In this document: positions 55,363 through 62,763 of the stretch, piece after piece
Position numbering within the stretch: position 1 is the stretch's first letter
Layout: every line of letters begins with the position of its first letter
Assembly (NCBI GenBank): GCA_013288805.1
Contig: JABDBE010000013.1
Span: 1 to 62,763, forward strand
DNA: 62,763 bases
Direction of reading: 5' to 3'
DNA from: Acidobacteriota bacterium
GTDB taxonomy: Bacteria > Acidobacteriota > Terriglobia > Terriglobales > Acidobacteriaceae
Made by a program: the position numbers and the translations under genes
Notes under the pieces: generated by a model
The model's input: only the letters and a program-made list of their open reading frames with translations
Told to the model about the DNA's origin: nothing
The model's database searches: none

Positions 55363-56421
55363 TTAGCGGGCGGGCGGAATACTGACGATGAGGCCTTTGG
55401 GGCCTACGGCTATGATTTCGCTTGAGCTGACGCTTACTGCGTTCAGACTCCAGTCCCAGGTTTTCTCTGATGTTTTCTGGGATGGCGTTTTCTGTCCCGA
55501 CATTTTCGCGGGGTCATCTTCGTAGGCGGATCCGGAGGATCCCACAATTACGATGGCTCCGCTGTCCGAGTGGGGCTGGGCAAAAGCTACGGCGGAAAAG
55601 TACCTTTGCGGTGAAAATGGGGAAAGAGTCCAGGTGAGGCCGCCGTCGTTGGTGAAGGCGAGGTTGGGGCCGTCCTGGTCGGGATGTTTGTAATCTCCGC
55701 CAGCGATGACTCCGTGGGTCGCGTCGCGAAAGGCGATGGAGAAAATGCCGGTGGAGTCCTGGCCGTGGATGATTGGAGTTTCGGCGATGGTCCAGGTTTT
55801 GCCGGCGTTCGTTGAGTGGAAAACGCGCGCGGCCTTACCGCCGGTGGCAAACCACACGTTGGCTGTCCCTTGGATGGTGATGCAGGTTCCGCTGGCGGCG
55901 AATGCGCCTTCGCCCTCGATCGCTGGCGGGATGGAGTCGGGTGGAAGGGGATTCCAAGTCTTGCCGCCATCTTCGGTCGAAATTAATTCAAATCTCAGCG
56001 TGCCCGAATTGTCGGTGACTGGGTCGCCGACGGCGATGCCGTGAGCAGAATCCCAGAAAGCCATGCAATCGAAAAAGCCTTTGGGATTCTTGTTGGTGAA
56101 TTGCAGCGCCCAGGTTTTACCCGCGTCGATGGTTTTGTAAATGCGTGACTGCTCGCCGGGTCCGGCGCTGAGCAGGTAAGCGAGATCGGCGCTGAAGGCT
56201 TCCACGTCGCGGAAGTCGAGAGCGTCGGCGCCGGGGACTTGGGCGGCTTGCCAGGAATTTCCGCCGTCGGTGGTGCGGAGATAAGTTCCGTGAGTGCCGC
56301 TGGCCCACGCGACTCCGTTCGCGAGCACGCTGATGCCGCGCAGGTTTTCGGTGGTGTTGGATTTCTGGATGGTTTGGGCGGCGAGAGCGGTGGTGAGAAG
56401 AAGAAACAAAAGAGCGCGCAT
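55363..56421 (-). CDS. Exported Ycf48/BNR-repeat beta-propeller protein
   Basis: A 352-residue protein. ATG at 56421 opens a signal peptide (MRALLFLLLTTALAAQ); the longer frame to 56790 runs into cutC. Repeated Asp-box signatures TTDGGNSW, TIDAGKTW, STEDGGKTW, STNAGKTW and TNDGGLTW mark a BNR-type propeller as in Ycf48 and sialidase-like proteins. In cyanobacteria Ycf48 assists photosystem II; here a general surface or scaffold role is more likely. Divergent from cutC. Confidence 0.87.
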   Translation of the reverse strand: MRALLFLLLTTALAAQTIQKSNTTENLRGISVLANGVAWASGTHGTYLRTTDGGNSWQAAQVPGADALDFRDVEAFSADLAYLLSAGPGEQSRIYKTIDAGKTWALQFTNKNPKGFFDCMAFWDSAHGIAVGDPVTDNSGTLRFELISTEDGGKTWNPLPPDSIPPAIEGEGAFAASGTCITIQGTANVWFATGGKAARVFHSTNAGKTWTIAETPIIHGQDSTGIFSIAFRDATHGVIAGGDYKHPDQDGPNLAFTNDGGLTWTLSPFSPQRYFSAVAFAQPHSDSGAIVIVGSSGSAYEDDPAKMSGQKTPSQKTSEKTWDWSLNAVSVSSSEIIAVGPKGLIVSIPPAR

Positions 56422-56503
56422 GCGATGATTGTGCCAGAAGTTGCAGATTGGGGCTGCATGATTTGCATCGTTGTGCCGATATTCCGAGCGACGAGGGAAC
56501 CGC

Positions 56504-57250
56504 ATGGGACATGTTCTGTTGGAGATCTGTTGTGGAGGGATTGACGACGCGGTTGAAGCGGAAAAGGGTGGGGCAGAACGGGTCGAACTTTGCTCCGCGC
56601 TTTTTCTTGGCGGGTTGACGCCTTCACTGGGGACAATACTGGAGGCGAAGCGACGCGTAAAGATTCCGATCATGGTGATGGTTCGTCCGCGCGGCGGAGG
56701 GTTTGCGTACTCGCAAGCAGAGATGGCTACTATGGAACGCGACGCGGAAGGTGCGGTTGAGAACGGGGCGGAGGGTGTGGTGTTTGGCATTTTGCAGTCG
56801 GATGGACGAGTTGATGTTGCGCGATCCAGGCGGATTCGGCAGTTGATCGGGACGCGGCAGGCTGTGTTTCATCGGGCGTTCGATGTCACTCCTGATCCGT
56901 TTGAGGCGCTGGAGCAACTGGTGGATTTGGGAATTACGCGGGTTCTTACCAGCGGACAAAAAGACAGCGTGCCCGAGGGAGCGGAGTTGATCAAGAAGCT
57001 GATTGAGCGGGCGGGCGATCGGATTGAGATTCTGCCGGGCGGTGGGATTCAGGTTTGGAACGTGAAAGAGGTGGTTGAGCGGACCGGGTGCCGGCAGATT
57101 CATTTGACGGCGTGGAGGACGGCGTCCGATAGCTCGACGCAGGCGCGGCCGGGGATTACGTTCGGCGGGGCTTTGTATCCGGCGGAGGATCGTTATCAGG
57201 TAACGGATGCGGGTGTGGTGCGGGAAGTGTTAGCGCGGGTGGGAACGTAG
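56504..57250 (+). CDS. cutC: CutC family protein
   Basis: A 248-residue TIM barrel of the CutC family: LLEICCGGIDDAVEAEKGGAERVELCSALFLGGLTPS, then MVRPRGGGFAY and RAFDVTPDPFEALEQL, ending near IEILPGGGIQ. CutC was linked to copper tolerance in E. coli, though later work questioned this. ATG at 56504 (MGHVLLEICCGG) is chosen. Confidence 0.93.
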   Translation: MGHVLLEICCGGIDDAVEAEKGGAERVELCSALFLGGLTPSLGTILEAKRRVKIPIMVMVRPRGGGFAYSQAEMATMERDAEGAVENGAEGVVFGILQSDGRVDVARSRRIRQLIGTRQAVFHRAFDVTPDPFEALEQLVDLGITRVLTSGQKDSVPEGAELIKKLIERAGDRIEILPGGGIQVWNVKEVVERTGCRQIHLTAWRTASDSSTQARPGITFGGALYPAEDRYQVTDAGVVREVLARVGT

Positions 57251-57346
57251 CGTTGTGTCTTTCGCCTCACTGGGGCTCATCGATTTCCCCACTCTATCTC
57301 ACGGCGTGCTCCGTCGGCTTTCCTCCAGCGCCTCACGGGTTAAATT

Positions 57347-57853
57347 CTATTTCTCGTTGAACTCCGCGAAGGCTCCTGTCTTTTCGTAGTACAAGCGGAT
57401 GCTGCATACCTTCGGTGCGGTGTGGGCGAAAGAAACTTGCAGCTTTTTGGGCGGCGAGTCAACTCCACCGATTTCCATGGGAGCGCGCACCAGGTCCTGT
57501 TTCTCATCGTAGGTTTTGGGGCTGGTGACATTCTTGCTGACGATCAGCGTCCACTCCTTCTTATTTGGAATCACGTAAACGCTGTAGGCGCCTACGGCAA
57601 GTTCCACATGATTCAGAATGAGCGGAACCTGGGTGAAAAGAGTCAGTGGAGATCCGGCCGGCAGCCAGACTTTGCCGTTGCGAGGCTGGTCTTTGTCGCC
57701 CATCGCGGAATTGTTGTATTCCACGCTGACCTCCAGGCCGTCGGCAAAATCGCAACTAGCGGTTGCGGTTTGGTCGGTCGGATCTTTCTGCTGAGCGGCT
57801 GCGGCCAGAAGAGATTGCGCAAACAAGACGAGGCAGACGGCTAGCACACGCAT
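57347..57853 (-). CDS. Exported DUF2911 protein
   Basis: A 168-residue protein with signal peptide (MRVLAVCLVLFAQSLLAAAA) and the DUF2911 pattern: CDFADGLEVSVEYN, then AVGAYSVYVIPNKKEWTLIVSKN. DUF2911 proteins occur mainly in Bacteroidota and Acidobacteriota and are of unknown function; the fold is a beta-sandwich. Convergent with cutC. Confidence 0.85.
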   Translation of the reverse strand: MRVLAVCLVLFAQSLLAAAAQQKDPTDQTATASCDFADGLEVSVEYNNSAMGDKDQPRNGKVWLPAGSPLTLFTQVPLILNHVELAVGAYSVYVIPNKKEWTLIVSKNVTSPKTYDEKQDLVRAPMEIGGVDSPPKKLQVSFAHTAPKVCSIRLYYEKTGAFAEFNEK

Positions 57854-58132
57854 GAAGTGCTCCTCCGCGGACTAGACTTTTTTGAAATCAAGCAATGCGG
57901 GTTCATTGTACTTCGGTAGAAGTGCAATTGCAGGGAAAATCCGCGCAGGCATTGGCTCCTTAAAGGACGTGGGATTGCGCGTGGCGAACCGCGTCGCGAA
58001 CTAAGACACGGTGGGTCAGATCCGGGTCGCGATATTTCCTGTCTGGGATTGGTCTTCGGTGACGTTCTCTTATCTTGAGTCCGTTGCTACCGTGAGAGTT
58101 CAGCGGCAAGAAAGGCTGGCTCTAATCACATT

Positions 58133-58546
58133 ATGGCAAAGAGTGAGAAGTCGTCATTTCAGCTCAAGATTCTCTACGGTGAGGGCGACGCGGAAGTGGT
58201 TGCCTCACAAGCAGTTTCTATTCAAAAGGCGGGCCATCAGGTCGAGACCGCGGTGGGTCGCAAAGGGATCGACGAGGCAGTGCGCCGGGGGACGTTTGAT
58301 CTGGTAATTCTTGGTCCGACTTTGACCAGGAATGATCGGCACCATCTGCCTTACGTGATCAAGAAAACGCAGTCGGCCACGCGTGTTCTAGTCATGCACA
58401 CCGACGGGGAAGGGCATCCCGCAGTGGATGCAAACACCGATACCGGAAGAAGCATGGCTGATGTTGTGGCGAAAATCGCTTCGTTAATGGCGATTGGCGA
58501 GCTCGCTTCGAATGGACTGGCCAAAGGCGCGGCGGCGGGACGGTAG
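58133..58546 (+). CDS. Receiver-like protein lacking the phospho-acceptor Asp
   Basis: A 137-residue protein with the beta-alpha pattern of a receiver domain: FQLKILYGEGDAEVVASQAVSIQKAGH, VETAVGRKGIDEAVRRGTFDLVILGPTL, and SATRVLVMH. The position where Asp is expected after LVIL is Gly (GPTL), so it is probably a pseudo-receiver used for protein contacts. Ends before a strong terminator. Monocistronic. Confidence 0.7.
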   Translation: MAKSEKSSFQLKILYGEGDAEVVASQAVSIQKAGHQVETAVGRKGIDEAVRRGTFDLVILGPTLTRNDRHHLPYVIKKTQSATRVLVMHTDGEGHPAVDANTDTGRSMADVVAKIASLMAIGELASNGLAKGAAAGR

Positions 58547-58586
58547 TTATCTTCAGTTCTCAGTTCTTAGTTGTCAGTTCTCGGTG

Positions 58587-58610
58587 AGGCGGCCTTCGGG
58601 CCGCCTTTTT
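58587..58610 (+). terminator. Rho-independent terminator, GGCGGCC-TTCG-GGCCGCC-T5
   Basis: Seven-base-pair G+C stem, TTCG tetraloop and five T, 40 bases after the pseudo-receiver stop. The stem is preceded by a GTTCTCAG-type repeat. Confidence 0.9.
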
Positions 58611-58744
58611 GTCGTTCACGGGAATCTCGTCGGATAAGAATCAAGAAAGTAAGAGTGGGATGAAAGGCCAGATTTGTTTCCTCTTTGCAGTGGCAGAGCC
58701 TGCTCGGAGTAGAATATCGACGAAGCGGACTCTTGTTTCGACGG

Positions 58745-59413
58745 ATGAGAATGAGCGCAGCAGGTAATGGAAACGAACAGAAAAAGATCTACGTGACCCT
58801 GACTGGGTTGCCACTTTCATTTCATCTGCAATGGCCTTTTCGCAAATCTACTTCGGGAGCGGATTTTTTCTTCCTGCATGGCGACATCCGGCTAGAGAAC
58901 TCTGCAGGATTGCACGCACCGGTGGCGGTAAATCTTTCGGCGACCGTGCGCGAGGTCCTGCCCTCGCTCGAACCGAAGGACGTGGAGAATCCCCTCATCG
59001 ACGCATTGCGCAAAGAAGTCGACCGGCGGCAACTGGAGTTTGTGAAGTCAGGCAAGCTCGTGCCAGTGCAGTTTTCCAGTCGCCATTACGATTTCAAACA
59101 CAATAAATGGGTATTCGGCAAAGCCAGTAATGAGGAGATAGCGTTGCTGGTGGCGCGAAAGGTGTATTGGCAGACGCGGTTGGAGGGTGGCAAGGTTTGG
59201 ATCGCGGATCCTGCAGAAGCCATGTACGTCGAGACTTCGCCGGAGCATCTGCTAGAGATCGCCCAAAAGGTCGAGGCTAAGGGTCTGATCACGCTGGATG
59301 GGGAATGGGCAACAGCGAATCCTTCGTTGATGGAACAGGCGTCGAAGTTTGAAGCCGATATGCGGGCAGCGCTCGAGGAGTTGGAGAAGAAACACGCGTT
59401 TGAACGAGGGTAA
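58745..59413 (+). CDS. Hypothetical cytoplasmic protein
   Basis: A 222-residue soluble protein with no signal peptide. Blocks IYVTLTGLPLSFHLQWPFRK, FFFLHGDIRLENSAGLHAPVAVNLSATVREVLPSLEP and FSSRHYDFKHNKWVFG suggest a beta-rich N-terminal half, with a helical C-terminus. Start at ATG 58745 or 58751. No family recognised. Confidence 0.6.
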   Translation: MRMSAAGNGNEQKKIYVTLTGLPLSFHLQWPFRKSTSGADFFFLHGDIRLENSAGLHAPVAVNLSATVREVLPSLEPKDVENPLIDALRKEVDRRQLEFVKSGKLVPVQFSSRHYDFKHNKWVFGKASNEEIALLVARKVYWQTRLEGGKVWIADPAEAMYVETSPEHLLEIAQKVEAKGLITLDGEWATANPSLMEQASKFEADMRAALEELEKKHAFERG

Positions 59414-59415
59414 GG

Positions 59416-59643
59416 CTAAGGTGCCGTGCCTTCGTCCATCCACTGCTTGAAGCGGGCAGTCTGATCCTTCGGCCAGGGTTCGTCGCAGGGCATGCTCCCG
59501 TCGAGGAGCTTGGCATAAATCTCTTTCGCCTTGGCCTTAACGTCGGCGAACGACGAAAGATCGAGGCCAAAATCCTTCATCGTATCCACATCGGGAGTGT
59601 CGCGAAAAAGCGGGCGAATATCTTTGGCAAAGCTTAGCGCCAT
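59416..59643 (-). CDS. Small conserved-type protein, haem-less cytochrome c-like
   Basis: A 75-residue protein: SFAKDIRPLFRDTPDVDTMKDFGLDLSSFADV, then YAKLLDGSMPCDEPWP and FKQWMDEG. The order recalls cytochrome c-type domains of planctomycete and acidobacterial proteins (xIRPLFRxxD ... DGSMPC ... FxxWxxxG), but no CxxCH is present, so no covalent haem. Function unknown. It may be tied to neighbouring thiol oxidation genes by chance only. Confidence 0.6.
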   Translation of the reverse strand: MALSFAKDIRPLFRDTPDVDTMKDFGLDLSSFADVKAKAKEIYAKLLDGSMPCDEPWPKDQTARFKQWMDEGTAP

Positions 59644-59684
59644 ACAAATATCTCCTTCTCGCGGATGACGGTGCAGTAAGTCTA

Positions 59685-60278
59685 TTACTCGGCCTTCACG
59701 GCATCGATGGTCTGAAACAGTTGGTCGCTCGGCTCTTTCACTTCAATAAAGGGATGGCTCTTGGATTTGCTATTCACGACGTAAATGGTCGGCGTGTGCT
59801 CGAGTTGGAGTGCTTTGCCCAACTCGCGTTCCGCATTCACTTCAGCGGCAAACTTTCCCTGGGGGTCGACCACAAAAGGCAAATCCACTTTGTGATCGGC
59901 GGCGAACTTCTCTGCGAACTGGCGCAGGTTGGTGGGAAAGATTTCAGGCTGGTGTTCGAAGATGTAATCGCGAAAATCTATCCCAAGCTGCGGGGAGCGG
60001 CTGTCGAAATAGTGCGCAATGACGGCTGCCTGAAAGGACCAGTTATGCATGGGCAGGGGAAAGTCGTGGCGGACGACAGGAATCTTATACGTTTTGCCTG
60101 CTTGCGCAACCAGAGGAGCCAGACGCCGGCATTGCGGACATTGCAGATCCTCAAAGACCACGATGGCGATCTGCGAACCTTTCGGTGGACGCAGGGCCGG
60201 GTTGATGGATTCTTGCGCGAAGGCCATCGAAGCGAACATTACGACCGACAGAGCAAATATACCCAAGGTGCTTTTCAT
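59685..60278 (-). CDS. Exported DsbA-like thiol oxidoreductase (CPQC)
   Basis: A 197-residue thioredoxin-fold protein with signal peptide (about 1-21, ending AFAQ). Active site FEDLQCPQCRRLAPL; long helical insert; cis-Pro block LEHTPTIYVVN. It should form or shuffle disulphides in exported proteins. The VKOR gene lies 26 bases upstream on the same strand and is the expected electron acceptor. Confidence 0.88.
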   Translation of the reverse strand: MKSTLGIFALSVVMFASMAFAQESINPALRPPKGSQIAIVVFEDLQCPQCRRLAPLVAQAGKTYKIPVVRHDFPLPMHNWSFQAAVIAHYFDSRSPQLGIDFRDYIFEHQPEIFPTNLRQFAEKFAADHKVDLPFVVDPQGKFAAEVNAERELGKALQLEHTPTIYVVNSKSKSHPFIEVKEPSDQLFQTIDAVKAE

Positions 60279-60304
60279 AGATAGGATGAGTCTCTGATCT
60301 TAAT

Positions 60305-60718
60305 TTAATGTACCGTATCCGCAGTGCGCGTACGCGAAAGCACAACGGTTCCAATGCCCAACAAAGTTAGCAAAGAAATCACCACGAGTGAGGCAACACA
60401 ATAGATGCACCACACGCCGAGGATGTGAGCTTCCACGTGTGCCAGGTAAAGCGAAAACGACAGGCCCACCAAGGCTGCGGCAAGAAATAAGCCGTAAGCG
60501 CGCTTAAGCGCAAGCGCGGCCAGAATCACATAACCTGCCATCCCAATGACCGCAACGGGAACTCCTGCCAGGACCGCGAACGGGCTGTGGTTGACGATGC
60601 CGCAGTCCCAGTGTTCATTGATGCTGCAGGGAGACGAGTCTGTCCGATAGTGTTCACGCAGAGCCAGACCGGATGCAATGAAGCCAAGAAGTGTCAATAA
60701 AATCAGGACGTACCGCAT
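60305..60718 (-). CDS. Vitamin K epoxide reductase (VKOR) family protein
   Basis: A 137-residue membrane protein with four helices. HWDCGIVNHSPFAVLAGVPVAVIGM holds the loop Cys and the Ser/Pro motif, and GVWCIYCVASL holds the quinone-facing CxxC. Bacterial VKORs reoxidise DsbA-like proteins and pass electrons to quinones, replacing DsbB. With the downstream DsbA-like gene this makes a complete oxidative folding pair. Confidence 0.93.
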   Translation of the reverse strand: MRYVLILLTLLGFIASGLALREHYRTDSSPCSINEHWDCGIVNHSPFAVLAGVPVAVIGMAGYVILAALALKRAYGLFLAAALVGLSFSLYLAHVEAHILGVWCIYCVASLVVISLLTLLGIGTVVLSRTRTADTVH

Positions 60719-60820
60719 TAAGCCGGGATCCTCGCGAAGTGTGAAAGCAGTTCGTATTTTAACCTAACTGGGCCGTCCCGCGGGTCCGGGCAGCGATTCC
60801 GCCGTGCGAGGAGGGCGGGA

Positions 60821-61309
60821 TCAAAGCAGACGCAACTGACGTTTCTCCAGCGCGAGCAACTTTTCTTTGATGGGAAGGCCGCCACCGTATCCGGTGAGCT
60901 TGCCGTTGCTGCCGATGACGCGGTGGCAGGGGATCACGATGGGGATAGGGTTGGAGCCGTTGGCAAGGCCTACGGCGCGGGAGGCTTTGGGATTTCCGAT
61001 TCGGCCCGCCAGTTCGCCGTAAGAAATCGTCTCGCCGTAAGGAATGTCGCAAAGGCGCTGCCAGACTTCGAGCTGGAATGGTGTGCCCTCTGGTGCCAGT
61101 TGCAAATTGAAGTTTTCGAGGTCACCGGCGAAATAAGCTTCGAGCTGACGGATGGTTTCGGTCAGCGGGGCGCGGTTTTCTATCCAGGAAGATTCCGGCT
61201 GGGCCAGGTGGCGTCCATTCACGAAAAGGATTTCGCGCAGGCCAGCTTCGTCAGCGGCCAACAGCAACGGCCCTAGCGGGCTTTCGATTTGGGTGTAGCA
61301 CCGGTTCAT
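60821..61309 (-). CDS. ogt: Methylated-DNA-protein cysteine methyltransferase
   Basis: A 162-residue suicide repair protein that takes methyl from O6-methylguanine. The active site IPCHRVIGSNGKLTGYGGG is intact, with GSNPIPI just before it. ATG at 61309 (MNRCYTQIESPLGPLLLAADE) is the usual beginning of this family. Converges with nothing; lies between the VKOR and mnmG genes, all on the minus strand. Confidence 0.93.
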   Translation of the reverse strand: MNRCYTQIESPLGPLLLAADEAGLREILFVNGRHLAQPESSWIENRAPLTETIRQLEAYFAGDLENFNLQLAPEGTPFQLEVWQRLCDIPYGETISYGELAGRIGNPKASRAVGLANGSNPIPIVIPCHRVIGSNGKLTGYGGGLPIKEKLLALEKRQLRLL

Positions 61310-61396
61310 TGCTTTGGACTCGCGAACAGGATAGATCATCGGAGGCAATAAGACTGGTCGTTTTCGGACTTCTACGCCGGGATGTCCCGGGGTGAA

Positions 61397-62763
61397 CTAG
61401 AGGACGGCAGCTTGTTGGCGGCGCTTGGCTTGAATTTCGATGTAGACATGCACTAACGACACTGCGGCTGGGGTGACTCCGGGGATGCGGGAAGCGTGGG
61501 CCAGGGTGCGTGGTTTTATCTTTAGCAGGGTCTCCTGCATTTCCTTGGAGAGGCCGCTGACCGAGTTGTAATCGAACCAGTCAGGGATCGCGCGCTGCTC
61601 GGCCTTTTTCAGGCGGTCGATGGCGCGCTGTTGCTGTAGCAGGTAGCCTTCGTATTTTATTTCGGTTTCGACTGACTTGAGTTCGTTTCGCACTTCGGAA
61701 GAAAGAGCGGCCACAGGTTCGCGCGGATCGACACGGATTTGCTCTCTTTCAAAGAATGCCGGTTCAAGTTCGCGTAGCAGTGGAACCAGGGTCTCGATTA
61801 CGATCTCGGGGCGCTTTAGCAGTTGGGCGAGGGTCTGACCTGTGGCGGCAGAAAGATGATTCGCCTGCACCGGAGAAACACTCGGTCCCTCGACTTCGTT
61901 CGGCTGCGCCTCACTCCTCTCGGGATGACAGATTTCTGTAAGGGAGATCTTTTCCTGTAACGCGCTGGTGAGTCTGGTTTGCTCCAGCAATTGTTTCATT
62001 GCTTGCAGGCGTTGCTGCTTGGCCAGGTAGTCGGCCCAGGCTGCGTCGGGGATCAATCCAATTCTGCGGCCGTGTGGGGTCAGCCGGCGGTCGGCGTTGT
62101 CGATGCGCAGATGGAGTCGGAACTCGGCGCGCGAGGTGAACATGCGATAGGGTTCGTTGGTGCCCTTGGAAATCAGGTCGTCGATGAGAATCGCGGTGTA
62201 GGCTTCGGTGCGATCGAGGATTAAGGGTGGCTCACTCTTTACTTTCAATGCGGCGTTGATCCCCGCCATCAGGCCCTGGCAGGCGGCTTCTTCGTATCCG
62301 CTGGTTCCGTTGATTTGGCCGGCGAGAAATAGCCCGGCGATCTGCTTGGTCTCGAGCGTGCGCTCGAGTTCAGTCGGATCAATCGAGTCGTATTCGATGG
62401 CGTAGCCGGGCCGCAACATTTCCGCGGTCTCAAGGCCGGGGATCGACTTCAGGATTGCCAACTGAACCTCGACCGGCAGCGAAGTGCTCATGCCGTTCAC
62501 GTAAATTTCGTGGGTGTTCAGTCCTTCGGGTTCGAGGAAGAGTTGATGCGTGGTCTTGTCGGGAAACTTTACGATTTTGTCTTCGATGGATGGACAATAT
62601 CGTGGGCCGATGGATTGAATCTGGCCGCTATACATGGGCGAGCGATGGACGTTCTCGCGGATGATGCGTTGGGTTTCGGGGGTGGTCCATGCAATGTAGC
62701 ATGGCACTTGCGAATCGTGATGGGCTACGCGTTTGGTACGGAAGCTGAACGGAGTCGGGTCGG
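61397..62763 (-). CDS. mnmG: tRNA uridine-modifying enzyme MnmG, cut by window edge
   Basis: The FAD partner of MnmE. The visible part runs from before [27 protein letters not shown] through [26 protein letters not shown] to the C-terminal [23 protein letters not shown]. The N-terminus with the FAD-binding GGGHAG lies to the right of the window. An in-frame block translated [20 protein letters not shown] sits between two helices of the C-terminal part; it comes from a dispersed repeat (61881-61930). The gene is 13 kb from rsmG rather than beside it. Confidence 0.95.
   Translation of the reverse strand, partial: DPTPFSFRTKRVAHHDSQVPCYIAWTTPETQRIIRENVHRSPMYSGQIQSIGPRYCPSIEDKIVKFPDKTTHQLFLEPEGLNTHEIYVNGMSTSLPVEVQLAILKSIPGLETAEMLRPGYAIEYDSIDPTELERTLETKQIAGLFLAGQINGTSGYEEAACQGLMAGINAALKVKSEPPLILDRTEAYTAILIDDLISKGTNEPYRMFTSRAEFRLHLRIDNADRRLTPHGRRIGLIPDAAWADYLAKQQRLQAMKQLLEQTRLTSALQEKISLTEICHPERSEAQPNEVEGPSVSPVQANHLSAATGQTLAQLLKRPEIVIETLVPLLRELEPAFFEREQIRVDPREPVAALSSEVRNELKSVETEIKYEGYLLQQQRAIDRLKKAEQRAIPDWFDYNSVSGLSKEMQETLLKIKPRTLAHASRIPGVTPAAVSLVHVYIEIQAKRRQQAAVL
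61881..61930. repeat. Dispersed repeat TGTCATCCCGAGAGGAGTGA..., inside mnmG
   Basis: On the minus strand TGTCATCCCGAGAGGAGTGA followed by GGCGCAGCCGAACGAAGTCG and AGGGACCGAG. Same family as at 19335, 47457 and 51907. It translates in the mnmG frame to [17 protein letters not shown], the peptide often left by this element. Confidence 0.85.

Noticed and set aside
56422-56790. N-terminal extension of the BNR propeller protein
   Set aside because: Overlaps cutC on the other strand and hides a perfect signal peptide at 56421.

Overview
The window is a stretch of bacterial chromosome around the replication origin, most likely from an Acidobacteriota (Terriglobia-like) genome. The assignment is an inference. 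It rests on the combination of secreted DUF885 peptidase, PknB-type kinase fused to a TolB-like propeller, Oar-like TonB receptor with a carboxypeptidase-regulatory domain, a HAF-repeat protein, high G+C and dispersed repeats that read as CHPERSE-like peptides. No rRNA, tRNA, CRISPR array, transposase or phage gene was seen.

Layout. From 1 to 18.2 kb nearly all core genes lie on the minus strand: gyrA (cut by the window edge and broken by one extra base), an MFS exporter, a tandem pair of secreted paralogues, then gyrB, mscL, dnaN and dnaA. Between gyrA and gyrB are plus-strand peptidases and two toxin-antitoxin modules meeting tail to tail. A 459-base gap upstream of dnaA separates it from the divergent rpmH-rnpA-yidD-yidC-khpB-mnmE run. 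This is the classical origin arrangement, although no consensus DnaA box was found by eye. rsmG, two perfect parS sites, parA and parB follow at 47-51 kb, and mnmG runs off the right edge on the minus strand.

Accessory blocks. At 23.8-26.9 kb a two-gene unit encodes a receiver-glutaredoxin-like-thioredoxin-reductase-like fusion and a cyclic-nucleotide-binding histidine kinase; this is the best candidate for an unusual system. At 29-38 kb are a beta-propeller protein, a Ser/Thr kinase, a STAS protein, a peroxiredoxin and a probable metal (copper?) cluster: CusF-like lipoprotein, TonB receptor and Cys/His-rich secreted protein. At 38.5-47 kb an EF-G paralogue is followed by two VapBC-like modules around a secreted metallo-beta-lactamase-fold protein, then ruvB-hicB-hicA-ruvA. 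At 51-61 kb are mostly secreted proteins, cutC, and a VKOR plus DsbA-like thiol oxidation pair next to a DNA alkyltransferase.

The region joins replication start (dnaA, dnaN, gyrase), segregation (ParABS), membrane insertion (YidC/YidD) and tRNA modification (MnmE, MnmG) with five type II toxin-antitoxin modules. Two different dispersed repeat families lie in the intergenic gaps. One of them has also entered the reading frames of mnmG and rsmG without breaking them.
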